From: Streptomyces alboflavus
Lineage (GTDB): Bacteria > Actinomycetota > Actinomycetes > Streptomycetales > Streptomycetaceae
Direction: 5' to 3'
NCBI RefSeq assembly: GCF_000716675.1
Contig: NZ_JNXT01000012.1
Span: 76,283-140,282, forward strand
DNA: 64,000 nucleotides
The notes beneath the pieces were generated by a model. The model was not told where the DNA came from, searched no databases, and saw nothing but the letters and a program-made list of their open reading frames with translations. A program made the position numbers and the translations under genes. Every line of letters starts with the position of its first letter. The first letter of the stretch is position 1. Of the stretch, positions 24,805 to 32,879 are shown piece by piece.

Positions 24805-26193
24805 ATGACGGCGGAGCCCTTCGCCGCAAGCGGCGCGTCCGGCCGCGCGGACACGTCGTACGAGAAGTTCCAGGAGGTCACGGACGCGCGCGGACGCGTC
24901 TACCGCATCGGTGAGAGCGACCGGGACATCCTCGGCCGCCCACGCTGGACGATGGTCGTCCTCCCCTGGGTGGCCATGATCGCCATCAGTGTCTTCGAGT
25001 ACGCCTTCGGAGCGGCCGAGAACACCCTGTCCGCGGCGCACCACTGGTCGTCGTCGAACACCTTCTGGGTGCTGAGCGTGTGGATCTTCTTCCAGGCGGG
25101 CGTGTCCTTCCCCGCCGGGAAGCTCCGCGAGAAGGGCATCCTGACCAGCCGCAAGGCCATGCTGACGGGATCGGTCCTGTCGCTGCTCGGGTTCGTCAGC
25201 CTCAGCCACGCACCGAACGTGGCGGCCGCGATGGTCGGCTTCGGCCTGCTCGGCGGGATCGGCTCCGGGCTGATCTACTCGACGTGCGTGAACATGGTCG
25301 GCAAGTGGTACCCCGAGCGGCGCGGCGGCAAGACGGGCTTCGTCAACGGAGGGTTCGCCTACGGAGCGGTGCCTTTCATCTTCCTGTTCTCCTACGGCTT
25401 CGACACCTCCAACTACCGCACGGTGCTGGATCTCGTCGGCTTCTACGTGCTCGCCGTGACCCTGGTGGCGGGCATGTTCTTCAAGGACCCGCCGAAGAAC
25501 TGGTGGCCGTCCGACATCGATCCGCTGCGGCCCCCCACTGACCCGCGCACCGCCATGGCGCTCGCCAAGAACCCCCCGGCGGCCGCGCAGTTCACGCCCG
25601 GGGAGGCGTTACGCACCGGCGTCGTGCCGCTCATGTGGGTGTGCATGCTGTGCTGCGCCGGAGTGTCGATCTTCGGGATCTCCTTCCAGGTCCCGTTCGC
25701 CAAGGACATGGGCTTCGGCCCACTCATCGCGGCGTCGTCGATGGGCGTCATGTCGGTGATCAACGGCACGGGGCGGGGCGTCGTGGGCTGGCTCTCCGAC
25801 CGTCTCGGCCGCCGGTACACCCTCACGTACGTCTGTCTGACGCTGGCCGTCGCCCAGTTCGGTGTCCTGTGGGCAGGCGAGATGCACAACCAGCCGCTGT
25901 TCCTGGTCTTCGCCTTCCTGTCCGGCTTCGCCGGTGGCGCGTTCTACCCCCTGTTCGCCGCGCTCGTCCCCGACTACTTCGGAGAGAACAACAACGCGTC
26001 CAACTACGGCATGGTCTACAGCGCGAAGCTCGTCAGCGGTCTCTTCGGAGGCGGCCTCGGCGCGATGGTCGTCGACTCCTGGGGCTACGTCGGCGCCTAC
26101 GTGATGGCCGGTGGGGTGTCGCTGCTCGCGGCGGCCCTGTCGCTGCTGCTGCACCAGCCGGGGGCACCACGCGCGCGTGGTGCCACGGTGTGA
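24805..26193 (+). CDS. MFS permease, oxalate/formate-antiporter-like, second of a tandem pair; contains a TTA codon
   Basis: 462 residues, the same length as the gene before it and about half identical by eye (shared V-N-M-V-G-K-W-Y-P-E-R, F-G-E-N-N-N-A-S-N-Y-G and K-D-P-P-K-N-W-W-P), so the pair arose by duplication. Start ATG at 24805, one base after the previous stop, with GGAG 12 bases upstream. Codon 269 (25609-25611) is TTA, which Streptomyces reads only with the developmentally controlled tRNA from bldA; the upstream copy has none that I see. This copy may therefore be produced only late in growth. The run ends at a strong terminator. Confidence 0.82.
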   Translation: MTAEPFAASGASGRADTSYEKFQEVTDARGRVYRIGESDRDILGRPRWTMVVLPWVAMIAISVFEYAFGAAENTLSAAHHWSSSNTFWVLSVWIFFQAGVSFPAGKLREKGILTSRKAMLTGSVLSLLGFVSLSHAPNVAAAMVGFGLLGGIGSGLIYSTCVNMVGKWYPERRGGKTGFVNGGFAYGAVPFIFLFSYGFDTSNYRTVLDLVGFYVLAVTLVAGMFFKDPPKNWWPSDIDPLRPPTDPRTAMALAKNPPAAAQFTPGEALRTGVVPLMWVCMLCCAGVSIFGISFQVPFAKDMGFGPLIAASSMGVMSVINGTGRGVVGWLSDRLGRRYTLTYVCLTLAVAQFGVLWAGEMHNQPLFLVFAFLSGFAGGAFYPLFAALVPDYFGENNNASNYGMVYSAKLVSGLFGGGLGAMVVDSWGYVGAYVMAGGVSLLAAALSLLLHQPGAPRARGATV

Positions 26194-26230
26194 CGTCCAG
26201 CCGGTGCACCAGGCCGGCGTTCCAGGGGGA

Positions 26231-26269
26231 GGGGGTGTGGCCCGCCGGTCCGGCGGGCCACACCCCCTC
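26231..26269. terminator. Strong bidirectional terminator between convergent operons
   Basis: Nineteen-base arms in perfect inverted repeat around a single central base, beginning AGGGGGTGTGGCCCGCCGG. It ends both the rightward permease operon and the leftward gene at 26277. Confidence 0.85.
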
Positions 26270-26276
26270 CCCTGTT

Positions 26277-27341
26277 TCAGTCGCCGCAGCGCTCCCGGAG
26301 GGAGTGCAGGTGCGCGCTGGACTTGCGGGCGAACGCGTAGGACTCGGCCGGGTTGTCGTGCTCGGCCTGCCAATGGTGGTAGCGGCGCCCGTGGTGGGTG
26401 CGGGCGGTCACCTTGGACAGGAACCTCTTGTAGTCGATGTCGCCGTCACCGACGTCCGACATGCGGTAGCCGTCCCGGGTGGAGTCGTCCCGGACGCCGT
26501 CCTTGACGTGGAACAGCGGGTAGCGGTGCGGTCGCTTGAGGACGTAGTCCAGCGGGTCGAAGGGCCGCGGGGTGCCGTCCACCTGCTTGCCGAAGCGGAA
26601 CTGCGCGGAGTACGCCCAGTAGATGTCCATCTCCAGGAACACGTGGTCCGGGTCGGTCTCGGCGAGCAGCACGTCGTAGAGGCGCACGCTCGGCTTGTCC
26701 GTGGCGAAGGAGAACTCCTCGGCGTGGTTGTGCTGGTAGAACTTCATCCCCCGCGCGCGTGCCGCTTCTCCGTACGTGTTGAAGTCCTCCGCGGCCCGCT
26801 TCCACCCGTCGACGGTCGAGCCGTAGCGGAAGGGGCCCGACGCGGTGCCGATGTGCTTGAGGCCGAGCGCCTCGGCGTCGTCGAGGACCTTGGTGAGGTT
26901 CTGCGCGAACGTGTACGCGTTCGGGTTGCCGTTGTCGTAGTAGCCGACGTGGCTGCCGATCGGATTCAGTCCGTGGTCGTGAGCCAGCTTCTTGAGCTGT
27001 GCGAGTGTGATGGGGCCCGCGGAGCCCTGGGTGTATCCGGCGAACTCGATCTCGTCGTAGCCGTAGCGCTCCAACTCGCGGAAGACGGTGGCGAATCCGG
27101 CGGTGGAGACCCGGTCGCGGAGGCTGTAGAGCTGGATGCCGAGGCGGCCGGGCGGCAGGACGGGGCGGCCCCGGCCCTTGCCCCGCGCCGCCGGGGCGGG
27201 CTCGGCCGCGGCCGCGGGTGCCGTGGCGGCGACGCTGCCGACGAGCGCGGCCGCGGTGGTGCCCGCGGCGACGCCGAGCATGCCGCGGCGGCTGAGTCTG
27301 TGGGCGAGCTCGGGGTCGTCCGGGGTGTGTTTGCGGCTCAT
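26277..27341 (-). CDS. Secreted sugar phosphate isomerase/epimerase-like TIM barrel (Tat signal)
   Basis: 354 residues. The N-terminus carries a twin-arginine signal (L-S-R-R-G-M-L-G-V-A-A-G-T) and an Ala-rich hydrophobic stretch ending near residue 46. The rest is a xylose-isomerase-like barrel: G-I-Q-L-Y-S-L-R-D, Y-D-E-I-E-F-A-G-Y, then metal-ligand regions F-Y-Q-H-N-H-A-E-E-F and F-L-E-M-D-I-Y-W, and P-L-F-H-V-K-D-G. Export through Tat fits a folded metalloenzyme. Related secreted proteins act on keto-glycosides, but no substrate is shown here. Confidence 0.8.
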   Translation of the reverse strand: MSRKHTPDDPELAHRLSRRGMLGVAAGTTAAALVGSVAATAPAAAAEPAPAARGKGRGRPVLPPGRLGIQLYSLRDRVSTAGFATVFRELERYGYDEIEFAGYTQGSAGPITLAQLKKLAHDHGLNPIGSHVGYYDNGNPNAYTFAQNLTKVLDDAEALGLKHIGTASGPFRYGSTVDGWKRAAEDFNTYGEAARARGMKFYQHNHAEEFSFATDKPSVRLYDVLLAETDPDHVFLEMDIYWAYSAQFRFGKQVDGTPRPFDPLDYVLKRPHRYPLFHVKDGVRDDSTRDGYRMSDVGDGDIDYKRFLSKVTARTHHGRRYHHWQAEHDNPAESYAFARKSSAHLHSLRERCGD

Positions 27342-27512
27342 GCGGTATCTCCCTGGCTGGCTGGGTGGGGTTCAGGGGTGGTTTCAGGGGTCGGGGGCTG
27401 ATCACGGGTCGAGGACTGATCAGGGATCAGTTCGAATGCGGGATCAGGGTGAGGTCGGGGGCGGACCCTGATGGCGTGGTCCGCGCCCTCTGGTTCAGTG
27501 GAGACAGATCGC

Positions 27513-28913
27513 TCAAGCCAGGCCGGCGAGGCGCAGCAGGAGCGATTTCACATCGGTGGCCGCGACGCGGCCGGTGACGGCGTGGGGGGTGGAGCACAGG
27601 ATGAGCGGCCCGGAGTCCAGGTCATCGCTCGTGGGGAGGCGGCCGTGGCTGCCGCGAATAGGTGAGGGGTCCAGGGGCACGACCGCCATGCGGTAGCGCA
27701 TGCCGAGCTTCTTGCGGGCGAGGGCGCCCGCGGCCTTGAGGCGGACGTAGGGGTCCTGGGGGTCCATGAACAGCTCGACGGGGTCGTAGCCGGGCTTGCG
27801 GTGGATTTCGACGAGCTGCGCGAAGTCGGGCGCGCGGGCGTCGTCGAGCCAGTAGTAGTACGTGAACCATGCGTCCGGCTCGGCGATAGCGACGAGTTCG
27901 CCGGAGCGCGGGTGGTCCAGGTGGTGGGTCTTCTTGCCCTCGTCGTCGAGGAGCTGCTCGATGCCGGGCAGGTCGGCGAGAGCGGCACGGGTGGCCTCCA
28001 GGTCCTCGGGCCGCCGGACGTAGACGTGCGCGATCTGGTGGTCGGCGACGGCGAAGGCGCGGGACGCCATCGGGTCGAGGTACTCCATGCCGTCCTGCGT
28101 ATGCACGTCCAGCAGGCCGGCGCGGCGCAGGGCGCGGTTGATGTCGACGGGGCGGCTGACCCGGGTGATGCCGTACTCGGACAGGGCGACGACGGTGCGG
28201 CCCTCTGCCTGGGCCTGGTCCAGGAGCGGGGCCAGTGCCGTGTCGAGGTCGGCGGCCGCCTGGTGGGAGCGCGGGTCGTCGGGGCCGAAGCGCTGCAGGT
28301 CGTAGTCGAGGTGAGGGAGGTAGCACAGGGCCAGGTCGGGCCGGCGGGTGGTGAGGATGTGGCGGGTGGCGTCGACGATCCAGCGGCTGGAGACGATGTC
28401 CGCGCCCGGGCCCCAGAAGTGGAAGAGGGGGAAGGTGCCGAGCTTCTCGGTGAGTTCGTCGTGCAAGGCCGGGGGCCGGGTGTAGCAGTCGGGTTCCTTG
28501 CGGCCGTCGGCGTAGTAGACGGGGCGGGGGGTGACGGTGAAGTCGGTGTCGGCGCCCATGGCGTACCACCAGCAGATGTTGGCGACGGTGTAGCCGGGGT
28601 GCGCGCGGCGGGCGGCGTCCCACAGCTTGTCGCCGGAGACAAGGCCGTTGTGCTGGCGCCACAGCAGGACGTCGCCGAGCTCGCGGAAGTACCAGCCGTT
28701 GCCGACGATGCCGTGCTCGGCAGGCATCGTGCCGGTGAGGAAGGTCGACTGGGCGGCGCAGGTGACGGCGGGCAGGACGGTGCCCAGGGACGCGCGGGAG
28801 CCGGACCGGGCGAGGGCTGCGAGGTGCGGCATGTGGTCGAGCAGACGGGGGGTGAGGCCGACGACGTCGAGGACGAGCAGCGGGTTCGGCTGTGTGGGTG
28901 CGGGAGGGGTCAT
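27513..28913 (-). CDS. Nucleotide pyrophosphatase/alkaline-phosphatase-superfamily protein (EboF-like)
   Basis: 466 residues. The alkaline-phosphatase-superfamily core is visible: L-V-L-D-V-V-G-L-T near the start, the nucleophile region P-A-V-T-C-A-A-Q-S-T-F-L-T-G with Thr, E-H-G-I-V-G-N-G-W-Y, and Y-L-P-H-L-D-Y-D-L-Q-R with metal-binding Asp/His. No signal peptide is seen, so it is cytoplasmic. Its start overlaps the EboE-like gene's stop. It is the last gene of the ebo-type run, where it probably hydrolyses a phosphodiester intermediate. Confidence 0.82.
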   Translation of the reverse strand: MTPPAPTQPNPLLVLDVVGLTPRLLDHMPHLAALARSGSRASLGTVLPAVTCAAQSTFLTGTMPAEHGIVGNGWYFRELGDVLLWRQHNGLVSGDKLWDAARRAHPGYTVANICWWYAMGADTDFTVTPRPVYYADGRKEPDCYTRPPALHDELTEKLGTFPLFHFWGPGADIVSSRWIVDATRHILTTRRPDLALCYLPHLDYDLQRFGPDDPRSHQAAADLDTALAPLLDQAQAEGRTVVALSEYGITRVSRPVDINRALRRAGLLDVHTQDGMEYLDPMASRAFAVADHQIAHVYVRRPEDLEATRAALADLPGIEQLLDDEGKKTHHLDHPRSGELVAIAEPDAWFTYYYWLDDARAPDFAQLVEIHRKPGYDPVELFMDPQDPYVRLKAAGALARKKLGMRYRMAVVPLDPSPIRGSHGRLPTSDDLDSGPLILCSTPHAVTGRVAATDVKSLLLRLAGLA

Positions 28914-30118
28914 GGCAGTTCCTTCAGGCCGAGCTCGGTCAGCAGGTCGCGGGCGAGGGTGAGTTCGGCGGCGATGCCGTCGGCGAGCTGGGGGCGGGCG
29001 CGGGGCCGCAGCTCGGGTGGGAGGGCCTGCCAGGTGTAGGTCTCGACTTCGAGGTGGCGCGTGCGGGGGTGCGGTCTGCCCACGAGCCGGGTGAGCGTGT
29101 CCTTCAGGACGGGGAGCGTGGAGGTCAGGGGCGCCGCGGGAGGCGCGTGCAGGGGGACGTGGAAGTGGGCGCGCCAGGGCGCCGAGTCGGGCAGGGCGTG
29201 GCGGGTGAGGGCCTCGCCGAGGTCGTCGGTGCCACGCAGGGAGGTGGCGACGAGCGTCCCGCCGGCGGCGGCCCCGCCCGGCTCGTGGGGCAGGGTGCGG
29301 GTCTGGTGCAGGAAGCGGGGTTCGTCGAAGGCGGCGAGGGCCGCGCGGACGTCCGGCAGGTGCGGGTGTTCGGCGTGCAGGGCGGCGGAGAGCTGGGACT
29401 TGACGACGGGGATGTCGGCGGCGGCGAGGGCGTCGAGCGCGGTCCCCGGATCTTCGAAGGAGGTGGCGAGATGACAGGTGTCGACGCAGATGCCGATGCG
29501 GTCGTGGCCGATCGCGGTGAGGGGGGCGATGGCGTCGCCGGTGGTCTCCACGGTGCAGCCCGGTTCGGGTTCGAGGCCGACGCGGATGGACTTGCCGGTC
29601 AGCTCGGCGAGGGCGTCCAGGCGTTGGGCGAGCGCGACGAGGGCGGTGCGGGCCTCGGCGGCGCGGGTGGCGTCGAAGGTGGTGCGCCAGGCGAGCGGAA
29701 GGGTGGAGATGGTGCCTTCGGTGACGTCGTCCGGCAACAGTTGGGCGAGGACACGGGCCAGGGCGGTGGTGTGGGCGAGGCGTTCGGGGTCGGCCCAGTC
29801 CGGTTTGTAGACGCGGTACTTGACCTCTTCGGCGCCGAATCCCTCATAGGGGAAGCCGTTGAGGGTGACGACCTCCAGGCCGCGCCGGTCGAGTTCGGCG
29901 CGCAGTCCGCGCAGCGCGGCCGGGTCGGTGACCAGGGCGTGGGCGGCGTCCTTGGCGAGCCACAGGCCGATGCCGATGCGGTCGCGGCCAAGGCGCTTGC
30001 GTACGGGTTCGCAGTGGTCGCGCAGCTGGGCGAGGACGCCGTCGAGGGTCTCGGCGGGGTGGACGTTCGTGCAGTACGCGAGGTGGACGGTGGACCCGTC
30101 GGGGTGGCGGAAGCGCAT
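28910..30118 (-). CDS. Metabolite traffic protein EboE-like (xylose-isomerase-like TIM barrel)
   Basis: 402 residues. The family opening H-L-A-Y-C-T-N-V-H-P-A-E-T-L is exact. Further signs are V-T-L-N-G-F-P-Y-E-G-F, V-G-L-E-P-E-P-G-C-T-V-E and G-I-C-V-D-T-C-H-L-A, with metal-binding Glu/Asp/His positions of the TIM-barrel family. The C-terminus carries V-E-T-Y-T-W-Q-A-L-P. Ebo proteins are associated with moving a prenylated or sugar-linked metabolite across the membrane. It is coupled to its neighbours by a 4-bp overlap downstream and a 3-bp gap upstream. Confidence 0.85.
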   Translation of the reverse strand: MRFRHPDGSTVHLAYCTNVHPAETLDGVLAQLRDHCEPVRKRLGRDRIGIGLWLAKDAAHALVTDPAALRGLRAELDRRGLEVVTLNGFPYEGFGAEEVKYRVYKPDWADPERLAHTTALARVLAQLLPDDVTEGTISTLPLAWRTTFDATRAAEARTALVALAQRLDALAELTGKSIRVGLEPEPGCTVETTGDAIAPLTAIGHDRIGICVDTCHLATSFEDPGTALDALAAADIPVVKSQLSAALHAEHPHLPDVRAALAAFDEPRFLHQTRTLPHEPGGAAAGGTLVATSLRGTDDLGEALTRHALPDSAPWRAHFHVPLHAPPAAPLTSTLPVLKDTLTRLVGRPHPRTRHLEVETYTWQALPPELRPRARPQLADGIAAELTLARDLLTELGLKELP

Positions 30119-30121
30119 GGC

Positions 30122-30970
30122 TCACGCACCGCCGCGCAGGATGGAGTTGCCCTCATGGGTGGCCTCGGTGTCGGTGAGGTCGAGGGTGAGGCGGCCGCTG
30201 AGCCCGTAGAAGGCCACGGGGTTGCGCCACAGCACCCGGTCGACGGTGTCCTCGTCGAATCCGGCCGCCAGCATGGCGTCGCCGACCTTGCGGGTCTTGA
30301 GCGGATCGCTCTTGCCCCAGTCGGCGGCCGAGTTCACGAGGACCTGTTCGGGTCCGTACTCCCGCAGGATCGCCACCATCCGGTCCTCGTCCATCTTGGT
30401 GTCCGGATAGACGGAGAAGCCGAGCCAGCAGCCCGCGTCCTTGGCTTCCTTGACGGTGGTCTCGTTGAGGTGGTCGATCAGGACCCGCTCCAGGGGCAGC
30501 GCGGACTCCTGGACGACGTCGAGGGTGCGGCGCAGGCCCGCCAGCTTGTCGCGGTGCGGGGTGTGCACGAGAGCGGGCAGTTCGTGGTCGGCCGCGAGCT
30601 GCAGCTGGGTGGCGAGGGCGGTGTCCTCGGCGGGGGTCATGGAGTCGTAGCCGATCTCGCCGACGGCGACGACGTTGTCCTTGACGAGATAGCGCGGCAG
30701 CAGGTCGAGGACCGGTGTGCACCGCGAGTCGTTCGCCTCCTTGGGGTTGAGCGCGATCGTGCAGTGGTGGGCGATGCCGTACTGGGCGGCGCGGAAGGGT
30801 TCCCAGCCCAGGAGGGAGTCGAAGTAGTCGACGAAGGAGGCGGGCGAGGTGCGGGGCTGGCCGAGCCAGAACGCGGGCTCGACGACGGCGCGGACGCCGG
30901 CGGCATGCATCGCCTCGTAGTCGTCGGTGGTGCGGGAGGTCATGTGGATGTGGGGGTCGAAGATGCGCAT
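30122..30970 (-). CDS. TatD-family metal-dependent hydrolase (EboB-like)
   Basis: 282 residues from the ATG at 30970, whose A is also the last base of the EboA-like stop (TGATG). Metal-binding motif D-P-H-I-H-M sits at residues 5-10. Other ligands of the amidohydrolase/TatD barrel lie in V-A-V-G-E-I-G-Y-D, L-V-H-T-P-H-R-D and L-I-D-H-L-N-E, with V-N-S-A-A-D-W as the last aspartate. It probably acts as a hydrolase on the cluster's metabolite. Confidence 0.85.
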   Translation of the reverse strand: MRIFDPHIHMTSRTTDDYEAMHAAGVRAVVEPAFWLGQPRTSPASFVDYFDSLLGWEPFRAAQYGIAHHCTIALNPKEANDSRCTPVLDLLPRYLVKDNVVAVGEIGYDSMTPAEDTALATQLQLAADHELPALVHTPHRDKLAGLRRTLDVVQESALPLERVLIDHLNETTVKEAKDAGCWLGFSVYPDTKMDEDRMVAILREYGPEQVLVNSAADWGKSDPLKTRKVGDAMLAAGFDEDTVDRVLWRNPVAFYGLSGRLTLDLTDTEATHEGNSILRGGA

Positions 30971-31941
30971 CAGTACTCCTGGTCCTCGCCGGTGGACATC
31001 GAAGGGGGCGCGAGGGGCACGGGGGCCGCCGGCCGGCCGGGGCTGGTGGCCGACGGGTGGTCGGGGTCCGCAACCGCCGGATGGTCGGGACTCGCGGCGC
31101 GGTCGCCCGGGCCGGTGGTGGCCGGGGCGTGGGCGTCGGTCGCCGTCGGTGGGTCGGTCAGGGCCAGGACGCGGTACAGATCCCCGGGGACGGTGCGGCC
31201 GGCGGCGGTGCGTTCGGCGGCGTAGTCGCCGAGCATGCGGGCCAGTTCGGTGTCGGCCCGGGCGCGGTGGGCGAGACCGGCGACGGCGTCGACGGGGACG
31301 CCGGTGAACAGGCACTTGAGGACGGCGTGACGCCAGTCGTGCGGAGCCAGGTGCTCGGCGGCGTACGGGCCGAGAGCGACGGCGACGAGCCGGGTGTCGT
31401 TGGTGCGCAGCGCGTCCTCGACCAGCGGCAGCGCGTCGGGCCCTGGCACCAGGTGCGGCAGGGCGGCCAGGACGGCGCGGCGTTCGGTGGCGGTGCCCTG
31501 TTCATAGAGCCGGGCGAGAGTGGCGGTGTCGGCGCGAGCGGCGTGCAGGAGGACCAGTCGGGCGGTGTCGGCGTGCTCGGGCCCGCAGCGGCGGCCCGCT
31601 TCGGCGAAGCGGAGCTCCCAGCTGGGGGTGGGGCCGGGCGCGGGGAGGTGGGCAGCCGCGCGGGCCCGGGCGGAGGTGGCTTCGGCGGAGGTTGCCTGGA
31701 CCGAGGGCGCCTGGGTCGGCGCGGCTTGGGCCGGGGCGGTCTGGGACGGGACGGTCCGGACGGGGGCGGTCTGGACGGGGGCGGCTGGTGTGGCGGTGTC
31801 GCTGGAGCGGCTCGCGGCAGCTGCGGTGACGGCCTGGTCGAGCCAGGTGCGGGCGGCGTCGCCGAGGGCGGCGTCGAGGCGGGAGCGGAGGTCGGCGACC
31901 GCGGGGAGGCCGGTCGTGAGGGTCCGTGGGCTGTGGCTCAC
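30970..31941 (-). CDS. EboA domain-containing protein
   Basis: 323 residues. The recognisable part runs from about residue 100 to 270: W-E-L-R-F-A-E-A-G-R-R, helical repeats and the family-typical H-D-W-R-H-A-V-L-K-C-L-F-T-G-V-P. Two low-complexity insertions, Ala/Thr/Pro/Gln-rich at about 45-95 and Pro/Ala/Asp-rich at the C-terminus after 275, are much longer than expected and are encoded by imperfect repeats. It lies between EboB and the isomerase gene with overlapping stops and starts. Confidence 0.8.
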   Translation of the reverse strand: MSHSPRTLTTGLPAVADLRSRLDAALGDAARTWLDQAVTAAAASRSSDTATPAAPVQTAPVRTVPSQTAPAQAAPTQAPSVQATSAEATSARARAAAHLPAPGPTPSWELRFAEAGRRCGPEHADTARLVLLHAARADTATLARLYEQGTATERRAVLAALPHLVPGPDALPLVEDALRTNDTRLVAVALGPYAAEHLAPHDWRHAVLKCLFTGVPVDAVAGLAHRARADTELARMLGDYAAERTAAGRTVPGDLYRVLALTDPPTATDAHAPATTGPGDRAASPDHPAVADPDHPSATSPGRPAAPVPLAPPSMSTGEDQEY

Positions 31942-32879
31942 GTGGTTCCTCCTGGTGACGCGGCCTCGCGGACGGCGGGACCGGCGGCGGCGATCCGGTC
32001 GGCCCGGCGCAGGAACTCAAGGGAACGGGAGGCGAGTTCGGGGCCCGCGTGGGAGTGGCGGGGCAGTTCGACGACGGTCAGGCCCTGGTAGCCGGTGGCG
32101 GCGAGGGCGCGCAGGACGGGCGGGAAGTCGATCTCGCCGTCACCGAACGGGAGGTGCTCGTGGACGCCGCGGCGCATGTCCTCGATCTGGACGTGCCGGA
32201 GCCAGGGCGCGGCGGCGCGCACGCAGTCGGCGGGTGACTCGGCTTCGAGGCACTGGCAGTGGCCGATGTCGAGGGTCAGGCCCAGCGGCTCGGGGTTACC
32301 GAGCAACTGACGGAGGTGGTGGAAGTCGGCGAGGGTGGCGAGCAGATGGCCGGGTTCGGGCTCGATGGCGAGCGGTACTCCGGCGCCGGACGCCGCGGCG
32401 AGGACAGGGGTGAGGGCGTCGGTGAGGCGCTGCCAGGCGGTGGCGTCGTCGATGCCGTCGGGGGTGATGCCGCTGAAGCAGTGGACGGCGTGGGCGTCCA
32501 GGTCCGCGGCAACCTGGACGGCGCGGACGAGCAGGCGTACGCGGTCGGCGCGGCGCTGGGGGTCGGGGTCGAGGAGGGAGGGGCCGTGTTTGTGGCGCGG
32601 GTCGAGGACATAGCGGGCGCCGGTCTCGACAGTGACGGTCAGGCCGAGCCGGTTCAGGCGCCGGGCCACGCGGCGGGTGCGGGCGGCCAGGTCGGGCGCG
32701 AGGGGGTCGAGGTGCATGTGGTCGAGGGTCAGTCCGACTCCGGCGTAGCCGAGGTCGGCGAGCAGGCCGAGGGCGTCGTCGAGCCGCAGGTCGGTGAGCC
32801 CGTTGGTGCCGTAGCCGAACCGGGGTCGCACGGGTGCGCCCGCCGTCCCGCGCGCGAACGTGCCGTCACCCGCGCTCAC
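31938..32879 (-). CDS. Sugar phosphate isomerase/epimerase-like TIM-barrel protein of the ebo cluster
   Basis: 313 residues. The barrel opens with F-G-Y-G-T-N-G-L. Metal-ligand regions are I-E-P-E-P-G-H-L, L-T-L-D-I-G-H-C-Q and H-V-Q-I-E-D-M. The C-terminal L-T-V-V-E-L-P-R-H-S-H closes the site. It overlaps the EboA-like gene by 4 bp and the prenyltransferase gene by 4 bp, so it belongs to the same transcript. A role on a cyclitol or sugar phosphate fits the inositol-phosphate-synthase homologue upstream. Confidence 0.8.
   Translation of the reverse strand: MSAGDGTFARGTAGAPVRPRFGYGTNGLTDLRLDDALGLLADLGYAGVGLTLDHMHLDPLAPDLAARTRRVARRLNRLGLTVTVETGARYVLDPRHKHGPSLLDPDPQRRADRVRLLVRAVQVAADLDAHAVHCFSGITPDGIDDATAWQRLTDALTPVLAAASGAGVPLAIEPEPGHLLATLADFHHLRQLLGNPEPLGLTLDIGHCQCLEAESPADCVRAAAPWLRHVQIEDMRRGVHEHLPFGDGEIDFPPVLRALAATGYQGLTVVELPRHSHAGPELASRSLEFLRRADRIAAAGPAVREAASPGGTT

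Noticed and set aside
27342..27512. GATCA-rich short repeats between the Tat-exported barrel gene and the EboF-like gene
   Set aside because: Short, irregular and only about 170 bp; no consistent unit or palindrome that would support a named feature.
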